45,446 nt of DNA from Rhizophagus sp. LPA8_4_AMF (Eukaryota; Glomeromycota; Glomeromycetes; Glomerales; Glomeraceae): positions 1-45,446 of the forward strand of contig JADRCO010000177.1 in assembly GCA_021464525.1 (NCBI GenBank). Reading direction: 5' to 3'. The notes under the pieces are model-generated. The model worked only from the letters and a program-made list of their open reading frames with translations, did no database searches and was not told where the DNA came from. This document shows, one piece after another, positions 11,044-22,432 of this stretch (positions are counted from its first letter, which is position 1; each line of letters begins with the position of its first letter). Both the position numbers and the translations under genes were made by a program.

Positions 11044-11605
11044 TCACCAAAAGTTAAATTCTGATTTACGTATAAAAAAAACATCAGCTGTAATAACAAC
11101 AATGACAACAAATATTGCTATTTCAAATTTAGATTTTCTTCCAGTCCATTTTGCAATTTTCAATTTTTTCTTTTTCTTTATCGTTTTATGACGATATTGT
11201 CGAGATATCAATAAATGTTTATCCTTAAGTCGTTTCAATGCTGCACGCAAATCTTTCAGGTCAGATGTGTAGTCAATTCCAGTAATAGTAACCGTCACTT
11301 CTTTGTGAAAATTCATTTTAATCATCATAAGATTCCATTATTAATAAGATTCCATTATTATCATTATAATAACTTACCAGCAGATATAGGAAACTAATTA
11401 TGATAAAGAAAATGAATAATTAGTTAAATTATTTTTTAATCGAAAATATATTATTTTAAAAAGAATTTACATTCACTGTTGGGTAAAGAATTATTTTGTA
11501 CTTGTGATCTAAAAATTTTATGAATGATCTTTGACACTTTAATTTCCATATTCTTGGCTTTAAACCAATTCTAATAGGAATTGTAATTCGTTCAAATATA
11601 TTCAT
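11044..11605 (-). CDS. Small predicted membrane protein (135 aa, 3 exons)
   Basis: Proposed exons 11605-11471, 11393-11378 and 11300-11044 give 135 residues in frame. The middle exon is only 16 bases, flanked by good AG and GTAAGT signals. The family is not recognised. The protein is strongly basic, with a poly-Lys patch (TIKKKKKLKIAKW), and ends in a hydrophobic segment (FEIAIFVVIVVITADVFF) followed by a short polar tail, as in a tail-anchored membrane protein. The last exon is long and open, so that part is the more certain; the two upstream junctions rest on frame and splice signals only. It is divergent from LAS1, 178 bp away, so the two may share a promoter. Alternative: a shorter protein starting at the Met at 11328 with no introns. 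Confidence 0.55.
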
Positions 11606-11783
11606 TTTCAAATCTTTCAAAAAAAAGTGAATATTAGATAAAGGGAGAAATTTTACCCTTTTTACTCTTTTATAGGTCTGCACAATATCAGAAACTATAG
11701 AACTGCGTAGATTATGCAGATTGTAGATCAGAGAAGTAAAATTGGAGGATTGATCAAAAAACTAGTCCCTTAAAAATTAAATT
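11606..11783. promoter_or_regulatory. LAS1: Divergent promoter region, small membrane protein / LAS1
   Basis: 178 bp between two divergent start codons, long enough only for a shared promoter and 5' leaders. I see no strong motif beyond AT-rich stretches. Confidence 0.4.
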
Positions 11784-13641
11784 ATGATTAAAATACCCAG
11801 AGTTGTACCTTGGACATCTCTCGAAGAATTTCAACAAGTTCATCAATGGCTTTATGCCGAGTCTCCGAACCAACGTGAAATTGGAGTTAAAAGGGTATTA
11901 TTATATTTAGTATTTCTTAATAAAGTAAGTTTTCCTAATTTATTATTTACAGGTTAAAGCTTGGTCAAGTCGCGGAAAAGTTCCTCATGCCGTTGTTAGC
12001 ACGGCTGCATTTGTTGAGGTATCGTTGAGAGATGAGTTTAGATACGGAAATATTTCAAATCATGAATTGAGATTACTATATTCCATGGTATTTATTAGGT
12101 ATGTTTTAATATTTTCTGTTTTGCGAATATTTTTTTTTTTTGATCAAATTTCATTTATTTTTTTTAGATTTGTGAACGGAATGGTCGATCCATTTCAACA
12201 AGGAACATTCGCTTTATCGATATCTTCCATTGCAGTTAAACTAAATATGCCATTATGGTTTGTTGAAATGCGCCATGCGGGAACTCACGAACATCTTCCA
12301 AGTCTACAAATATTACGAAATGGATGTAAACAGGTATCATAAATTGTAATTATTGGATGGGTAAATATCGGTCACCCCGTAGATGACTGATAGGTTACCC
12401 TCCCATTCAATAACTGTATTATTATGCATGCCACTCAAGATCATGCTTAACATGTTATTTTTATTCATAACCAATATTTTATCCCACCCTTTTTACTGGC
12501 AAAAATAACGTTCTACCAAGATCGGCATGATCATGATCCTAATGGGCTGCATAATAATTTTGACATATTGTTTATAAGAGAACTAATTTATCGTTTTATT
12601 TAGGCGTTGCAATGGTTAAACGAAAGTTATTGGTCATCTCAAAAGCCGTTGCAATCAGCACAAGTTAATAAAATACGTTCTTTAATATTACAATACAAAG
12701 AACTTCGTAAGGAAGATATAAATGGAAATAATAATCGCGATTCTTCTAGAAAGATTATAGGGAAAATCATGGAATTAGTCAGTGAAGAATACATTAGTGA
12801 ATCGATTATTCCTATTTTGTTGGAACCTGGATTTTTGGTTCCCATGACAAAAAAAAAGCGTGCATTGGCTCAAGATTTAAGTTTACTTCCAGAATCAAAA
12901 AAAATATGGGATGTGATGTTACAAACATTTGATAAAGAATGGTATACTTTTGGTAATGAATTAATATTGAAGATATTAGAAATCTTAAATAAAGATGATG
13001 TTAGTATTAAATCAGATATGAATAACCAAGAAGTACAACTAACACATACAAGTTCTAGCTATCTTATAACTTTATCCGCATGGGTTAAACATATTCTCTA
13101 TATCCATTATAATGGAAAGTCATTTACTAATTTAGATGTTAATAATATATTGGAATTCTGTTTAAGGAAACCAAGTACAAATACTCAATTTATATTACAA
13201 ACGATGATGGAATGTGATGAAGAATTAAAAACAAGTGTTAGTCCATTTGTAGATTATATAAACAAAAAGCTTCATTCTGAGGATATTATACATAATATTG
13301 ATGATATACCTAAAATTACTGATGATGATATGAATGTTGAAATAAATAAGCTAAAATATGAATTGGATAAAATTAATAAATTGATTAAGGTAATTAATAT
13401 TTTTCATTTGACTTTTATATATATGTTTTATAACTAAAACTCGCCTTTAAAGGAAGAAGTATCAGTAATATCAGAAAATAATCACGTATCATCTTCAAAT
13501 GAGGATTCAGCTTGGAAAATGTATGATTATAATGAATGGAAACCTTGTGCCTTGGGTTGTTTGCCCAATGGTCAAGTACCTTGTTTAGATTTACCATTGG
13601 AATTAGATGGTCCTAGTACCGTTATTCATAGTTCTATGTGA
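11784..13641 (+). CDS. LAS1: LAS1, ITS2-processing endoribonuclease (465 aa, 5 exons)
   Basis: Exons 11784-11894, 11953-12098, 12168-12333, 12604-13389, 13453-13641; all GT-AG and in frame, giving 465 residues. The N-terminus (VPWTSLEEFQQVHQWLY) and VKAWSSRGKVPHAVVSTAAF are diagnostic of the Las1 family. The HEPN nuclease motif RxxxxH is present as RHAGTH at residues 121-126, followed by the conserved HLPSL. Las1 pairs with the kinase Grc3 to cut ITS2 during 60S ribosome maturation in the nucleolus (known from yeast). The C-terminal segment WKPCALGCLPNGQVP matches the tail that contacts Grc3 in other fungi. The third intron (12334-12603) is 270 bp, long for this window, and shows nothing notable. 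The region between the HEPN domain and the tail is poorly conserved, as is usual. Confidence 0.95.
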
Positions 13642-14276
13642 TTATTGTACATGTCCTTATTTAAGAACATATATTGTAAACAATGCGGATATAATATTTG
13701 TGAGGGAAAAGCACTATATTGTGTGATATTATTATTATTTTATTGTTTATCATTCCAATCATAGAAGATATGTAGACCTTTCAAATACCGTAAATGAAAA
13801 AATTTTAAAGGTTTATAAATAAAAAATATCACATTAATATAATGTTATTAGCACTAAGATATAATTCGGAGGGGGTACTTTAACTACTTTCAATCTTAGT
13901 GTGCATCATGGTGATTCTATCTCTGTAAAATAAAAAAAAAAAAAAGAAACTCATAACGCAGAATTAAAGAAAAACACGTACAATAGAATTTATAGAGAAC
14001 ATGTACAACTTTGCAGAGGTTAATGATTGCCGAAGTTAATGAAGAATATTTGTTTTATTTATATATAATATAGATACAGATGTTTTTATCAATGAAAAAG
14101 CTAATATCAAATTTCTATTTATTCTATCATGAATCTGATATTTTGAATATTTTTTTCTACAAATGCGAAATTTCACATTTTTAAGTTTGATAGTACGAAA
14201 AATTAGATTCTATAAATGATTTTTTAAAAATAATACCAGAAAAAATTTTTCGGATTATAATGATTATAATAAATAA
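13642..14276. other. Convergent spacer between LAS1 and the F-box gene
   Basis: No gene seen. It carries the 3' ends of two convergent genes; AATAAA-like words occur on both strands (for example near 13815). Confidence 0.6.
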
Positions 14277-15818
14277 TTAATGCTTAGAATAATCTATATC
14301 TATTCTTCTTCCAGCATGATTATATACAGCAATAACATCTATGAATTTTTTAGCATTTTTTATTTCTTCAAAACTTACAATTTCACACCAACGTAATTCT
14401 AGGTAATTTAACGATTTCCTTTCATTGGCATATTCTGTAATAACTTTAAGATGTTCATCAGTTACACTCCTGTAAAAGCCTAAACAACTTAGGTTATTTT
14501 TACAATTCTTAATTAGGAATTCACGTAAAGATTCTGCCGTAAATTTCCAAGATGCAAAGATATTTAATTGATATAAAGGTTCAGGAAGAATATTTCCCAT
14601 TGAAGGAAAGAAATCATTAGCATCATAATCATCATCACTTGCAAAATTAATAGTCAGACTTTGGAGTTTCTTACATGACCTCAACACATAATGTAAATTC
14701 GACACATCTTCTCTCATAATTGGAACATCAAGATATTTCAAATTTGGACAATTACTTGCTATAGCTTTAGTAACACTATATTGATCAAGTTGATTAATTT
14801 CCCAAGATAGTGTAAGTTCTTGTAAGCTAGAACCATTTATCAGGATCAACGAAATAATCATATCAGCTGTTGGTTTACAACGTGTAAAGCTTAACTTTCG
14901 AAGTCTTGGAAAATAACAAGATGTCAATCCTTCAATATCATTTTCCGGAAATGATGACCAATTATGAAATCTCAATATTTCCAAATTTGTAAATAACTTA
15001 AGCACACTTAAAGTACCTCCATTTTGCTTATGACAGTTATCTTTTAATATAACACATCTTAGAGATCTACATAAATTATCAATGCCAATCGCATCAATTA
15101 AATGTGGCCATCTTTTTGTGACTGTTAATTGTCTTAAATTTTTTTGAGATTTTATAAATTTTGATACTTCTCTATCATTAATCCAAGAACAATCAATATC
15201 TAATCGATCCAAATTAATACAAAATTCGGAAGCAAATAATAAATTTTCTGGTATACAATTATCACAATTTAAATATCTTAACTTTGGTAAACATTTTTTA
15301 GCAGCTGAACTATGTTTTAATAAACACACATATTCTCCTTTTCGATGGGTTACTGTTGGAATGGAAAGATTTGAAAGACGTTTTGCTTTACTCATAAATC
15401 TACCAATAAGCATATCCAAAATAGTAGGTATTGGAAATAAGTAAGTTTCTTTTTCTTCATCAATATATTCGACTAAATAATGTTTATCACACCAAGTTTT
15501 AACCAAATCATATAATGTTGGATATTGAAGTTCATGAAGATAATGCATGTAATCAAATGTTGGTTTCTTTAAAGCTTCTAAAGGAAAATCATTAAGCAAT
15601 TTTAACTTTTCTTTAGATGAATTATTAAGACACCTAATAAAAGTAGTAATTAAACTTGATCTACGCTCTTTAAACGGTGCACGCCACAAGATTGGGATTG
15701 TAAGACTACACCATGTTCGATTTACGAACATGCAAGAATGTAATGATTTTGTATCGTATCGAATACAATCAAGAATTGGACACAAAGTTTCCGGTAACAT
15801 GAAAATTAATGAAGTCAT
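14277..15818 (-). CDS. F-box / leucine-rich repeat protein (513 aa, single exon)
   Basis: Intronless frame of 513 codons. Residues 6-50 form an F-box of the type abundant in Glomeromycotina: LPETLCPILDCIRYDTKSLHSC leads into VNRTWCSLTIPILWR. The remainder consists of irregular leucine-rich repeats of ~25-30 residues (for example LRYLNCDNC, LDRLDIDCSW, LRKLSFTRC, LKYLDVP, LNYLELRWCEI). Such proteins are usually substrate receptors of SCF ubiquitin ligases, with the F-box binding Skp1 and the repeats the target; that is family knowledge. The start at 15818 directly precedes the F-box, and no upstream exon is needed. It is convergent with LAS1 and divergent from the PDCD2-like gene. A high copy number of relatives elsewhere in the genome is expected but cannot be seen here. 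Confidence 0.93.
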   Translation of the reverse strand: MTSLIFMLPETLCPILDCIRYDTKSLHSCMFVNRTWCSLTIPILWRAPFKERRSSLITTFIRCLNNSSKEKLKLLNDFPLEALKKPTFDYMHYLHELQYPTLYDLVKTWCDKHYLVEYIDEEKETYLFPIPTILDMLIGRFMSKAKRLSNLSIPTVTHRKGEYVCLLKHSSAAKKCLPKLRYLNCDNCIPENLLFASEFCINLDRLDIDCSWINDREVSKFIKSQKNLRQLTVTKRWPHLIDAIGIDNLCRSLRCVILKDNCHKQNGGTLSVLKLFTNLEILRFHNWSSFPENDIEGLTSCYFPRLRKLSFTRCKPTADMIISLILINGSSLQELTLSWEINQLDQYSVTKAIASNCPNLKYLDVPIMREDVSNLHYVLRSCKKLQSLTINFASDDDYDANDFFPSMGNILPEPLYQLNIFASWKFTAESLREFLIKNCKNNLSCLGFYRSVTDEHLKVITEYANERKSLNYLELRWCEIVSFEEIKNAKKFIDVIAVYNHAGRRIDIDYSKH

Positions 15819-16247
15819 TTTTTACTGATATGTTAAAAAAATATGGATAACTAAATAAAGTAGAAAAATAAAATGATAAAAAAGTTGAAATAAAATAATA
15901 TATATATATATTCAACGAGGTAGCAAAAATTTTGCAATTAAGAAAGAGACGGAAGTTTAAGAAGTTTAAAAAAGAGAAGGAAAGTTAAGAAGTTTAAAAA
16001 AGAGAAGGAAAGTTTAAGAAGTTTAAAAAAAGAGACGGGAAGCTTACTCCTTACATTTTTATGTAAGTAAAAATAACAAGGCTGGTGTCAAGCTAAGTCA
16101 CGAAACACGAGTTTATCCGTCTATATTGTTGCAATTGTACACTTAAAATGGTAATACTGATAATCTGGAAAAATTTTTTTTTTTTATGATGATTTGTCAT
16201 TCCTTTAAAGGGAATAAAAACACCAAAAAAAAAAAAAATAATAAAAA
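15819..16247. promoter_or_regulatory. Divergent intergenic region with a tandem repeat
   Basis: Separates the F-box gene (minus) from the PDCD2-like gene (plus). Its main content is the ~32-bp tandem repeat at 15943-16045; the rest is AT-rich. Confidence 0.45.
15943..16045. repeat. Tandem repeat of ~32 bp, about 3.3 copies
   Basis: Purine-rich units of the form AAAGAGA(A/C)GG(A)AAGTTTAAG followed by AAGTTTAAAA, in direct orientation. The units differ by single-base indels. The array sits 125 bp upstream of the F-box start. Confidence 0.85.
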
Positions 16248-18273
16248 ATGGATTCAAGAAAATCTAGATATGTTAATGTTAAATATTCAGATAATGATTA
16301 TACTTCAAAATCTAAACCTGATAGATCAAAAAATAAATCAAAATCGAAAAAAAAGCAGTCAACTATTGATAAAATTAATTCAATAACATCATCTAATTCC
16401 TCAAATAAATCATTAATTGATAAGAAAAAATCATCTCAAAATAAAAATTTTGATAATTCATCTATAATTCAAAAAAGACATATTCCTTCAAAAGAATCTA
16501 TAACACAAATTTCGACCTCAATTTTATTAGGATTTCCTGATGGTAATATATCAACAAAAGAAGATAATGATCCTTATATAACAAAAATTGGTGGAAAACC
16601 GAACTGGTTAATCGAATCATATCCTTTATCATACGATTTTATTATTTGTAAAAATTGTGATAAAGATATGTTTTTATTGTTTCAAGGTTATGTACCTTTG
16701 GATGATTCCATTTATGATAGGGTGATATATATCTTCGGATGTAATCAGTACAAATGCATTAATAAAAGTGGAAGGTAAAGAAATTACTATAAAATTTTAT
16801 CTTTTTTTTCGTTGAAATTTTTTTTTTAATATTTAAATTTATTTGAATCGATTTTATGACACAAGTTTTCGTGTATTTCGAGCACATCGAAAAGATGAAG
16901 AACATGAAAGATATCAACAAGAACGGGCAAATAGACATCAATCGAGAGACAACAGTAATAATTCTTCAGTACAATCATCGAATGTTTGTTAATTTATTTT
17001 TATTTTATAATTTGTTTTATTATTTATCATAAAAAAAATTCTAATTTATTACTTTTAATCAGGTTATAAATGGAGGATTGGGTAACATGTTATTCGGAGT
17101 TGTAGATTTTGATAATATAGATGAAAAGGATGATATGCAGGTTATTATTTAATGCGAAAAAGTTATCAAAGTCGAGAGAGATATATTATTATATTTAAAT
17201 AATGCTTTGTCTTTTAATAACAGATTTCAGAGAATGATATTATATCAAGTAAAGAGGAACAAGTTGACGAAGATGATCACGATGATGATCATGATGAAGA
17301 TGAATGGCCTGAACTAGGTATCAATAATAAAATTTCAAGTACTACAGCATGGCAATCTTCATGGAGTCAGGTTATTTCTGATGCAGAAAAAGCACGAAAT
17401 GAAAAAGATCAAATTAAAGATCAAGTTTCAAGTAAACATGATAATGACGATAATATGTCACAAATAGGTGTTGATATGTCCACGTTAACATTGAATAGTA
17501 AGTTATAATATATTACAACGTAATTTATTATAGTTAAATATAACATTAATTTTATTTATACACGGAATTTCAGCATGTTGGCCCGAGAATATTAAATCAT
17601 TTCCAGCACAATATTTATATATTACTGAAGAAGTATTGAAAGAAAAAAATGATGATATTCTTGCAAAATATTTGTCATATGAAGAAGTTCAAGAAAACGA
17701 AGACAATATTGATTGGATTGGAGAGAAATATGAAAAGCCAATCTTACCAAAAGGTTATGACAAAACCTTTAAAAAATTTTCTGATCGTGTAGCAGAATGG
17801 CCTGATCAGTGTGTGAGGTAAAAAAATTTGATGACTTTTTTTTAATATATTTTTACTCTCGAATCTCATTACTTACTCTCGAATCTTAATGTACATCAAT
17901 ATTATTTAGGTATCAATTTGATGGACAACCATTATTATATACACATAATGATGTAACTGCAAAACTCCTACTTGATAATTGTAATGATAAAATCACATCA
18001 TCAAAATTACCAGTTTGTCATTGGTGTAAATCAAATCGAGTTTTTGAGTTACAATTAATGCCGAGTATGTTAACTACATTATCTACTAGTTCTTTTATTG
18101 AAGAAAATGAAATAAATTCTGATAAGAAAAATGATAATTCAATATTTAATCTTGGTATGGAATGGGGAACTATTATGGTATTTACTTGTAAGAATGATTG
18201 TGAGATGAATAATGTTGGATTTAATGAAGTCTCTTATTATGAAGAAGTTGTTTTGGTTCAATATGAACAATAA
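16248..18273 (+). CDS. TSR4: PDCD2 / Tsr4-like ribosomal-protein chaperone (534 aa, 6 exons)
   Basis: Exons 16248-16774, 16866-16983, 17063-17140, 17224-17497, 17574-17817, 17910-18273; all GT-AG and in frame, giving 534 residues. Residues 1-90 are a Lys/Ser/Asn-rich disordered leader. The conserved N-domain runs from ILLGFPDGN through IGGKPNWL and a zinc-type CKNC pair (134, 137), with Cys165/170 and FRVFRAHRKDEE. A long acidic linker (DDHDDDHDEDEWPEL) follows. The C-terminal PDCD2_C domain spans WPDQCVRYQFDGQPLL, CHWC and FELQLMP to the end. Yeast Tsr4 and animal PDCD2/PDCD2L chaperone the small-subunit protein uS5 (Rps2) as it is made; the same role is inferred here. It is longer than the human proteins because of the leader and linker. 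It lies close to LAS1, another ribosome-assembly gene, though not adjacent. Confidence 0.93.
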
Positions 18274-18632
18274 TTTCAAAGAGATTTTATGCAATTAATT
18301 TTAAAAATTAAAATAGCATTACATTTATTATAAAAATATATATATATATATATATAAGTTAAAACAAAAAAGTATTTTTATGTCAATAAAATTATTTAAC
18401 TTATAAATAAAATAAATTCGCAGTTAGAAATTAACTCATTTATTCAAAAAAGCTATATAATTTAGTCTAAATTATTATTATAATTTGTAATATTACTTGT
18501 CTATTAAATTATATATACTTCTTTTGTAAGAAAAAAAAAATCTATTAAAGCTTTTTATTTAAATGGTTATCAGAATTTTTTTTTAAAAAATAAATAAATA
18601 AATAAAATAAATAAATTAATTTAAGATTTTCA
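18274..18632. other. Convergent spacer
   Basis: 3' flanks of the PDCD2-like gene and GUP1. It contains a (TA)n tract at about 18336-18356 and AATAAA-type words on both strands. No gene. Confidence 0.6.
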
Positions 18633-21220
18633 TTAATATCTAATTTCTTGATTAATATTTCTTCTTTTTTCTTCTTCTCTAACTTCAAACATTATTTGTA
18701 CAGCACAAAATATACCAATAAAACTTAAGGTAAAGGTGATAAGACCTTAAAATATAAGAAAAATAAAATATTAGCAAATAAAAAATTATGTATATATATA
18801 CTGTATATAAAAAAAAAAAATATTTATTTATACTAACCCTGTAATGTTCCAAATATATTACCTAATAATACTTTCATACCATCTAATCCGACAGCAAATC
18901 CAACTAAATTTGCAGCCCACATAAGAACTAAATTTAATGTGCCACCAATTGCACATACATGCCTATAATATGGTTTATCCCCAAACTGGTTTTATATCAA
19001 ATATACATATATATATTAATAGAAGAATCTTTTTGAAATAATAAATAAATATTTTTTTAAGAAATTTTTATACTTACTTTTTTTCCAGTGAATATTTTAG
19101 TAGCTATAGTTTCGGGTAAAATAAATATCCAAATTAACCAACCCCATGCTAATAATTTTAATGATATATCATGCCATAATGCAACAAATGTAAATACTAT
19201 TAACATATTATATATTAAATATTTTGATCCTCCAAGTGGAATATAAATATATCTGTAAAAATTGAAAAAAGATATTTAAAATAAATTTTAAACAAAAGAC
19301 GAATTAAGTAATGAAAACTTACCTAATAATCCATCTATAAAAACTTCTGTGCCAACTTCTCCAAAATCCTGTTGTGGAGTAATTATTTAACATACATCTT
19401 AACATATTTTCTTGTACTTCAAATCCATCAGCCATTGCCCAAAATCTAAAAAATCTCCATATAATTAACAGCTAGAAAGAAAAAAAATAATTTAATATTT
19501 TGTTCATTATTAATTTCAATACTTAATGTTTAATATTTTGCCATACCTTTAGCCAGATATATTCTAGATTAAAAACTCCAATCATAGCTAATTCAAAAGG
19601 TGACAAATCATTCCATGCTTTTGATTTACTCATAGCTACAACATAAATAAAATGTAACATTACTTCCATTAAAAGCATTACTCCTAATAATCTAACTCCA
19701 TAAATAAATGTTGACTTTATATCAAATTCTTTCGGATACCTTAACTTCAATATGAAAATAAATATAGTTAATAAAATTTGGTTCTTAAATAATAATGATT
19801 TATGGTTTTATTGGGGAATTATCAATAGTAAAAAGCTTTTTTTTTTTTGTTGACTTCAAATGGTTAAAAATATATGATTATTTACCTGAGAGATAAAATT
19901 ATTAAAAGTAATGATAGGTCCTGCAAGATATAACGGTGTATATAACACATAACTTAAATAATTAATATAATTATAATCCTCTTTAAAACACGGAGTTATG
20001 ATTCTATCTTTTTCTGTTAATGGTGCCTGATCTCTATCATTTCTCTAAATGAAGAAAAATATATATGTATATATATATATATATCAATATTTATAATTTT
20101 GAAATAAGCCGAAAGGAGTTGCAATGTCTCCTCGAAAAGAAATAAATAAAAAGAAATAAATAAATAAATAAAATTTTTTAAACATTATTACATATGATTC
20201 TCCCAAGATTACCTCAGTCGAATCTGGCGAAGGGTGAAATGACCAATAATAATCCATATTAAACGATACTATTCGTAACATACATATGTTAAATGTAATA
20301 GTCCATCGAGTTAATAAACCTACATTTGAATCCTAAAAGAGAATAACGAGTTAGAGAATTTTTTCTTAATAATATAATTAAATCTCCAAAAATTAACTTA
20401 CTAAAAATGCAAGGTTTTCATTAAACCATTCAAATTTATATCCATCATATTTTTCATTACTAAATAAAACTGCCAAATTAAACAGCCAAGTAACAATAGG
20501 ATTCAATTTTGATCCTTTTAATGTTATCGGAATTAAAAAATTAATACTTAAAATAATCAATATTTTAATTAATCCATTTCCAAAAAGAACATAAAGGAAT
20601 ATTAATGCAAATGTTAAGAAAAAATAAATTCTACGAAGTGGTTGAGTTGGTAATTTTGCCGGAGGATTTGGTACAAGAAAAATTCGATATAAATGTGAAA
20701 GGATTAGATAAGCTATTGATGCCATAAACAAGGTTCCGTAATGATCTCGAAAAGAAGCGAATTGTGCATCACTGTTATCCTACGAAATAAATTAAAGAAA
20801 ACATTTCATTATAGAGATCGTTTATTAAATAAAGTATAAAAAATCAACTTACCACTTTACGTCCAAATAACCAACCTGGTTCTAATCTTTTATAATATCT
20901 TATATAATTTGGGGATGTTTCTAAATAAAAAAAAAAAAATTAAATCATCATTTTCACTTAGCATAAACTTTTCACAAATACATACCTTTACTAATATAAT
21001 ATGCTATGTAAAAAGAGTATACAAGGGAAATTGATATAATTACGTAATAAACATAAAATTCCAATGTATTCCATAATGGAGGTTTTAATTTCGTAGGCTC
21101 TTTAACTTTCGTCGTTAATATATCAGAAGACGAAGATTGTTCTGAAGTTCCTAATGCTGTATAAATATGGTCACCATCATCTTCCTTTCCTTTTCCATTT
21201 AGATTATTTAACGCGTACAT
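18633..21220 (-). CDS. GUP1: GUP1, membrane-bound O-acyltransferase (580 aa, 10 exons)
   Basis: Exons 21220-20986, 20920-20853, 20779-20402, 20332-20213, 20044-19886, 19744-19547, 19471-19323, 19252-19078, 18985-18838, 18745-18633; all GT-AG and in frame, giving 580 residues, close to the ~560 of yeast Gup1. The cytosolic leader is followed by [16 protein letters not shown], then many membrane segments. The MBOAT signatures are clear: [21 protein letters not shown] around residues 424-443 and [14 protein letters not shown] with the presumed catalytic His at 463. [20 protein letters not shown] is typical of the Gup1/HHAT branch. In yeast Gup1 remodels GPI anchors in the ER by adding a very long acyl chain. 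The open frame extends upstream of 21220, but that part is a low-complexity Phe/Ile run, so I take the Met at 21220 ([15 protein letters not shown]). CACGTG lies at 21395-21400, 175 bp upstream. Confidence 0.95.
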
Positions 21221-21898
21221 AAATAATAAAGATATGGATTTTATATTGAGAGAAATTAGATTATTCGAAAGCAACTTGTGAAAAAGAAAAAAAAAAGTTT
21301 CAAAAAAAAAAATTACGGTAATTGCGCAAATTGCGCAATAAAAAATTTTTTTTAATACATCCAAATTAGGAAAATTCGATATTAAACATGGGTACACGTG
21401 GCGAAACAAAATAAAGATCTTCAATTCATCATCTTAATAGTTTAAAGAAAATTGAGGAATGAGAGAGGATTCGAAGAATTTGAATATTAAAAAGATTCAT
21501 CCATTGATGAATTTGATCATTTTATTATATAAATATTATTACAATACAAGTGAATAAATAAATAAAGTAACTTATGAAAGTAAATACAATTGTAAAACAA
21601 ATCAAAATATAATATATATTATGAGTTAAGACTACTATGCATAAAATAAGAAAAAAAAATTTGTGATTAAAATATTTACATTTTTGAGGATAAAAATTTG
21701 AAATTTTGTTTTGAAAAAAATACAGCATGTAAGAATTGTAAGATGATAAATTGGGTTTCTAGTAAAGAAAAATAGTGATAAAAAAAAAAAAAATGTTCTT
21801 TCTTAATAAATATATATAATATATACGCTGTATATATATATATATATATATATACCGGAAACCCCAAAATTAACGAATATTCTTGCACCCCACTTTAA
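21221..21898. promoter_or_regulatory. GUP1: GUP1 upstream region with CACGTG
   Basis: The region holds CACGTG at 21395-21400, the self-complementary word ATTGCGCAAATTGCGCAAT near 21321-21340, and a (TA)n tract at about 21826-21853. Open frames here are Phe/Ile/Tyr runs from AT-rich DNA. No gene. Confidence 0.45.
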
Positions 21899-22432
21899 TT
21901 AATTTATGATACTGTTTCTGTAAGAAATGACGAGATAACAAAATACAAAGCTAATAATAATCGCATTATAAATGCATCTTTGTCCCCATCGTTTAGTTTC
22001 CTGGTCTTTCCCAAAGAAACAAAAAGGAATACCAATATACCATAAAGGCCATATTAAAAAACCAACAATATAAAGTTTTTTAGAGATAGGCCAAGGATTT
22101 TGAGGTTCAATTGGAACCAAATCATAAGGAGAGTCAAAGGTATCTAATTTTAAATAATCAGTTGGATATGAAGGAGGCATATCAATGTTTACTTTATCGT
22201 AAGATGGAAGGGATTCTGATGATATATTTGCTGATAGATTTGGAAGCGGAGGAGAATTTGGGGAAAGATAAGCCGATGTTGGTAAAGAAATATTTACTGA
22301 GGTTGTATTATTATCTTCAGAATAAACCGGAGGTTCACCTCTAATTGAATTGGTTGATTGATTATTAAGAGAATTTTGTTGGATTTGATCTTCAGGATTA
22401 TTTATTGTATTAATTGTAATAGTAGTTGACAT
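21899..22432 (-). CDS. Small PY-motif membrane protein (177 aa, single exon)
   Basis: Intronless 177-codon frame. Residues 1-115 are disordered and rich in Ser, Asn and Pro. They carry three WW-domain ligand motifs: PPVY at 34-37, LPSY at 75-78 and PPSY at 86-89. Two hydrophobic segments follow (about 121-140 and 154-171), separated by a charged loop (GKDQETKRWGQR). PY motifs on a small membrane protein usually recruit Nedd4/Rsp5-family ubiquitin ligases, so a role as an Rsp5 adaptor or client at endosomes or vacuole is a reasonable inference. I do not recognise an orthologue. It is upstream of and co-oriented with GUP1, 679 bp away. Confidence 0.8.
   Translation of the reverse strand: MSTTITINTINNPEDQIQQNSLNNQSTNSIRGEPPVYSEDNNTTSVNISLPTSAYLSPNSPPLPNLSANISSESLPSYDKVNIDMPPSYPTDYLKLDTFDSPYDLVPIEPQNPWPISKKLYIVGFLIWPLWYIGIPFCFFGKDQETKRWGQRCIYNAIIISFVFCYLVISYRNSIIN

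Noticed and set aside
11215..11397. 60-codon plus-strand frame
   Set aside because: It is antisense to the small membrane-protein gene, with no independent support.
16186..16386. 66-codon plus-strand frame overlapping the PDCD2-like start
   Set aside because: It is an out-of-frame shadow of the Lys/Asn-rich leader of the real gene.
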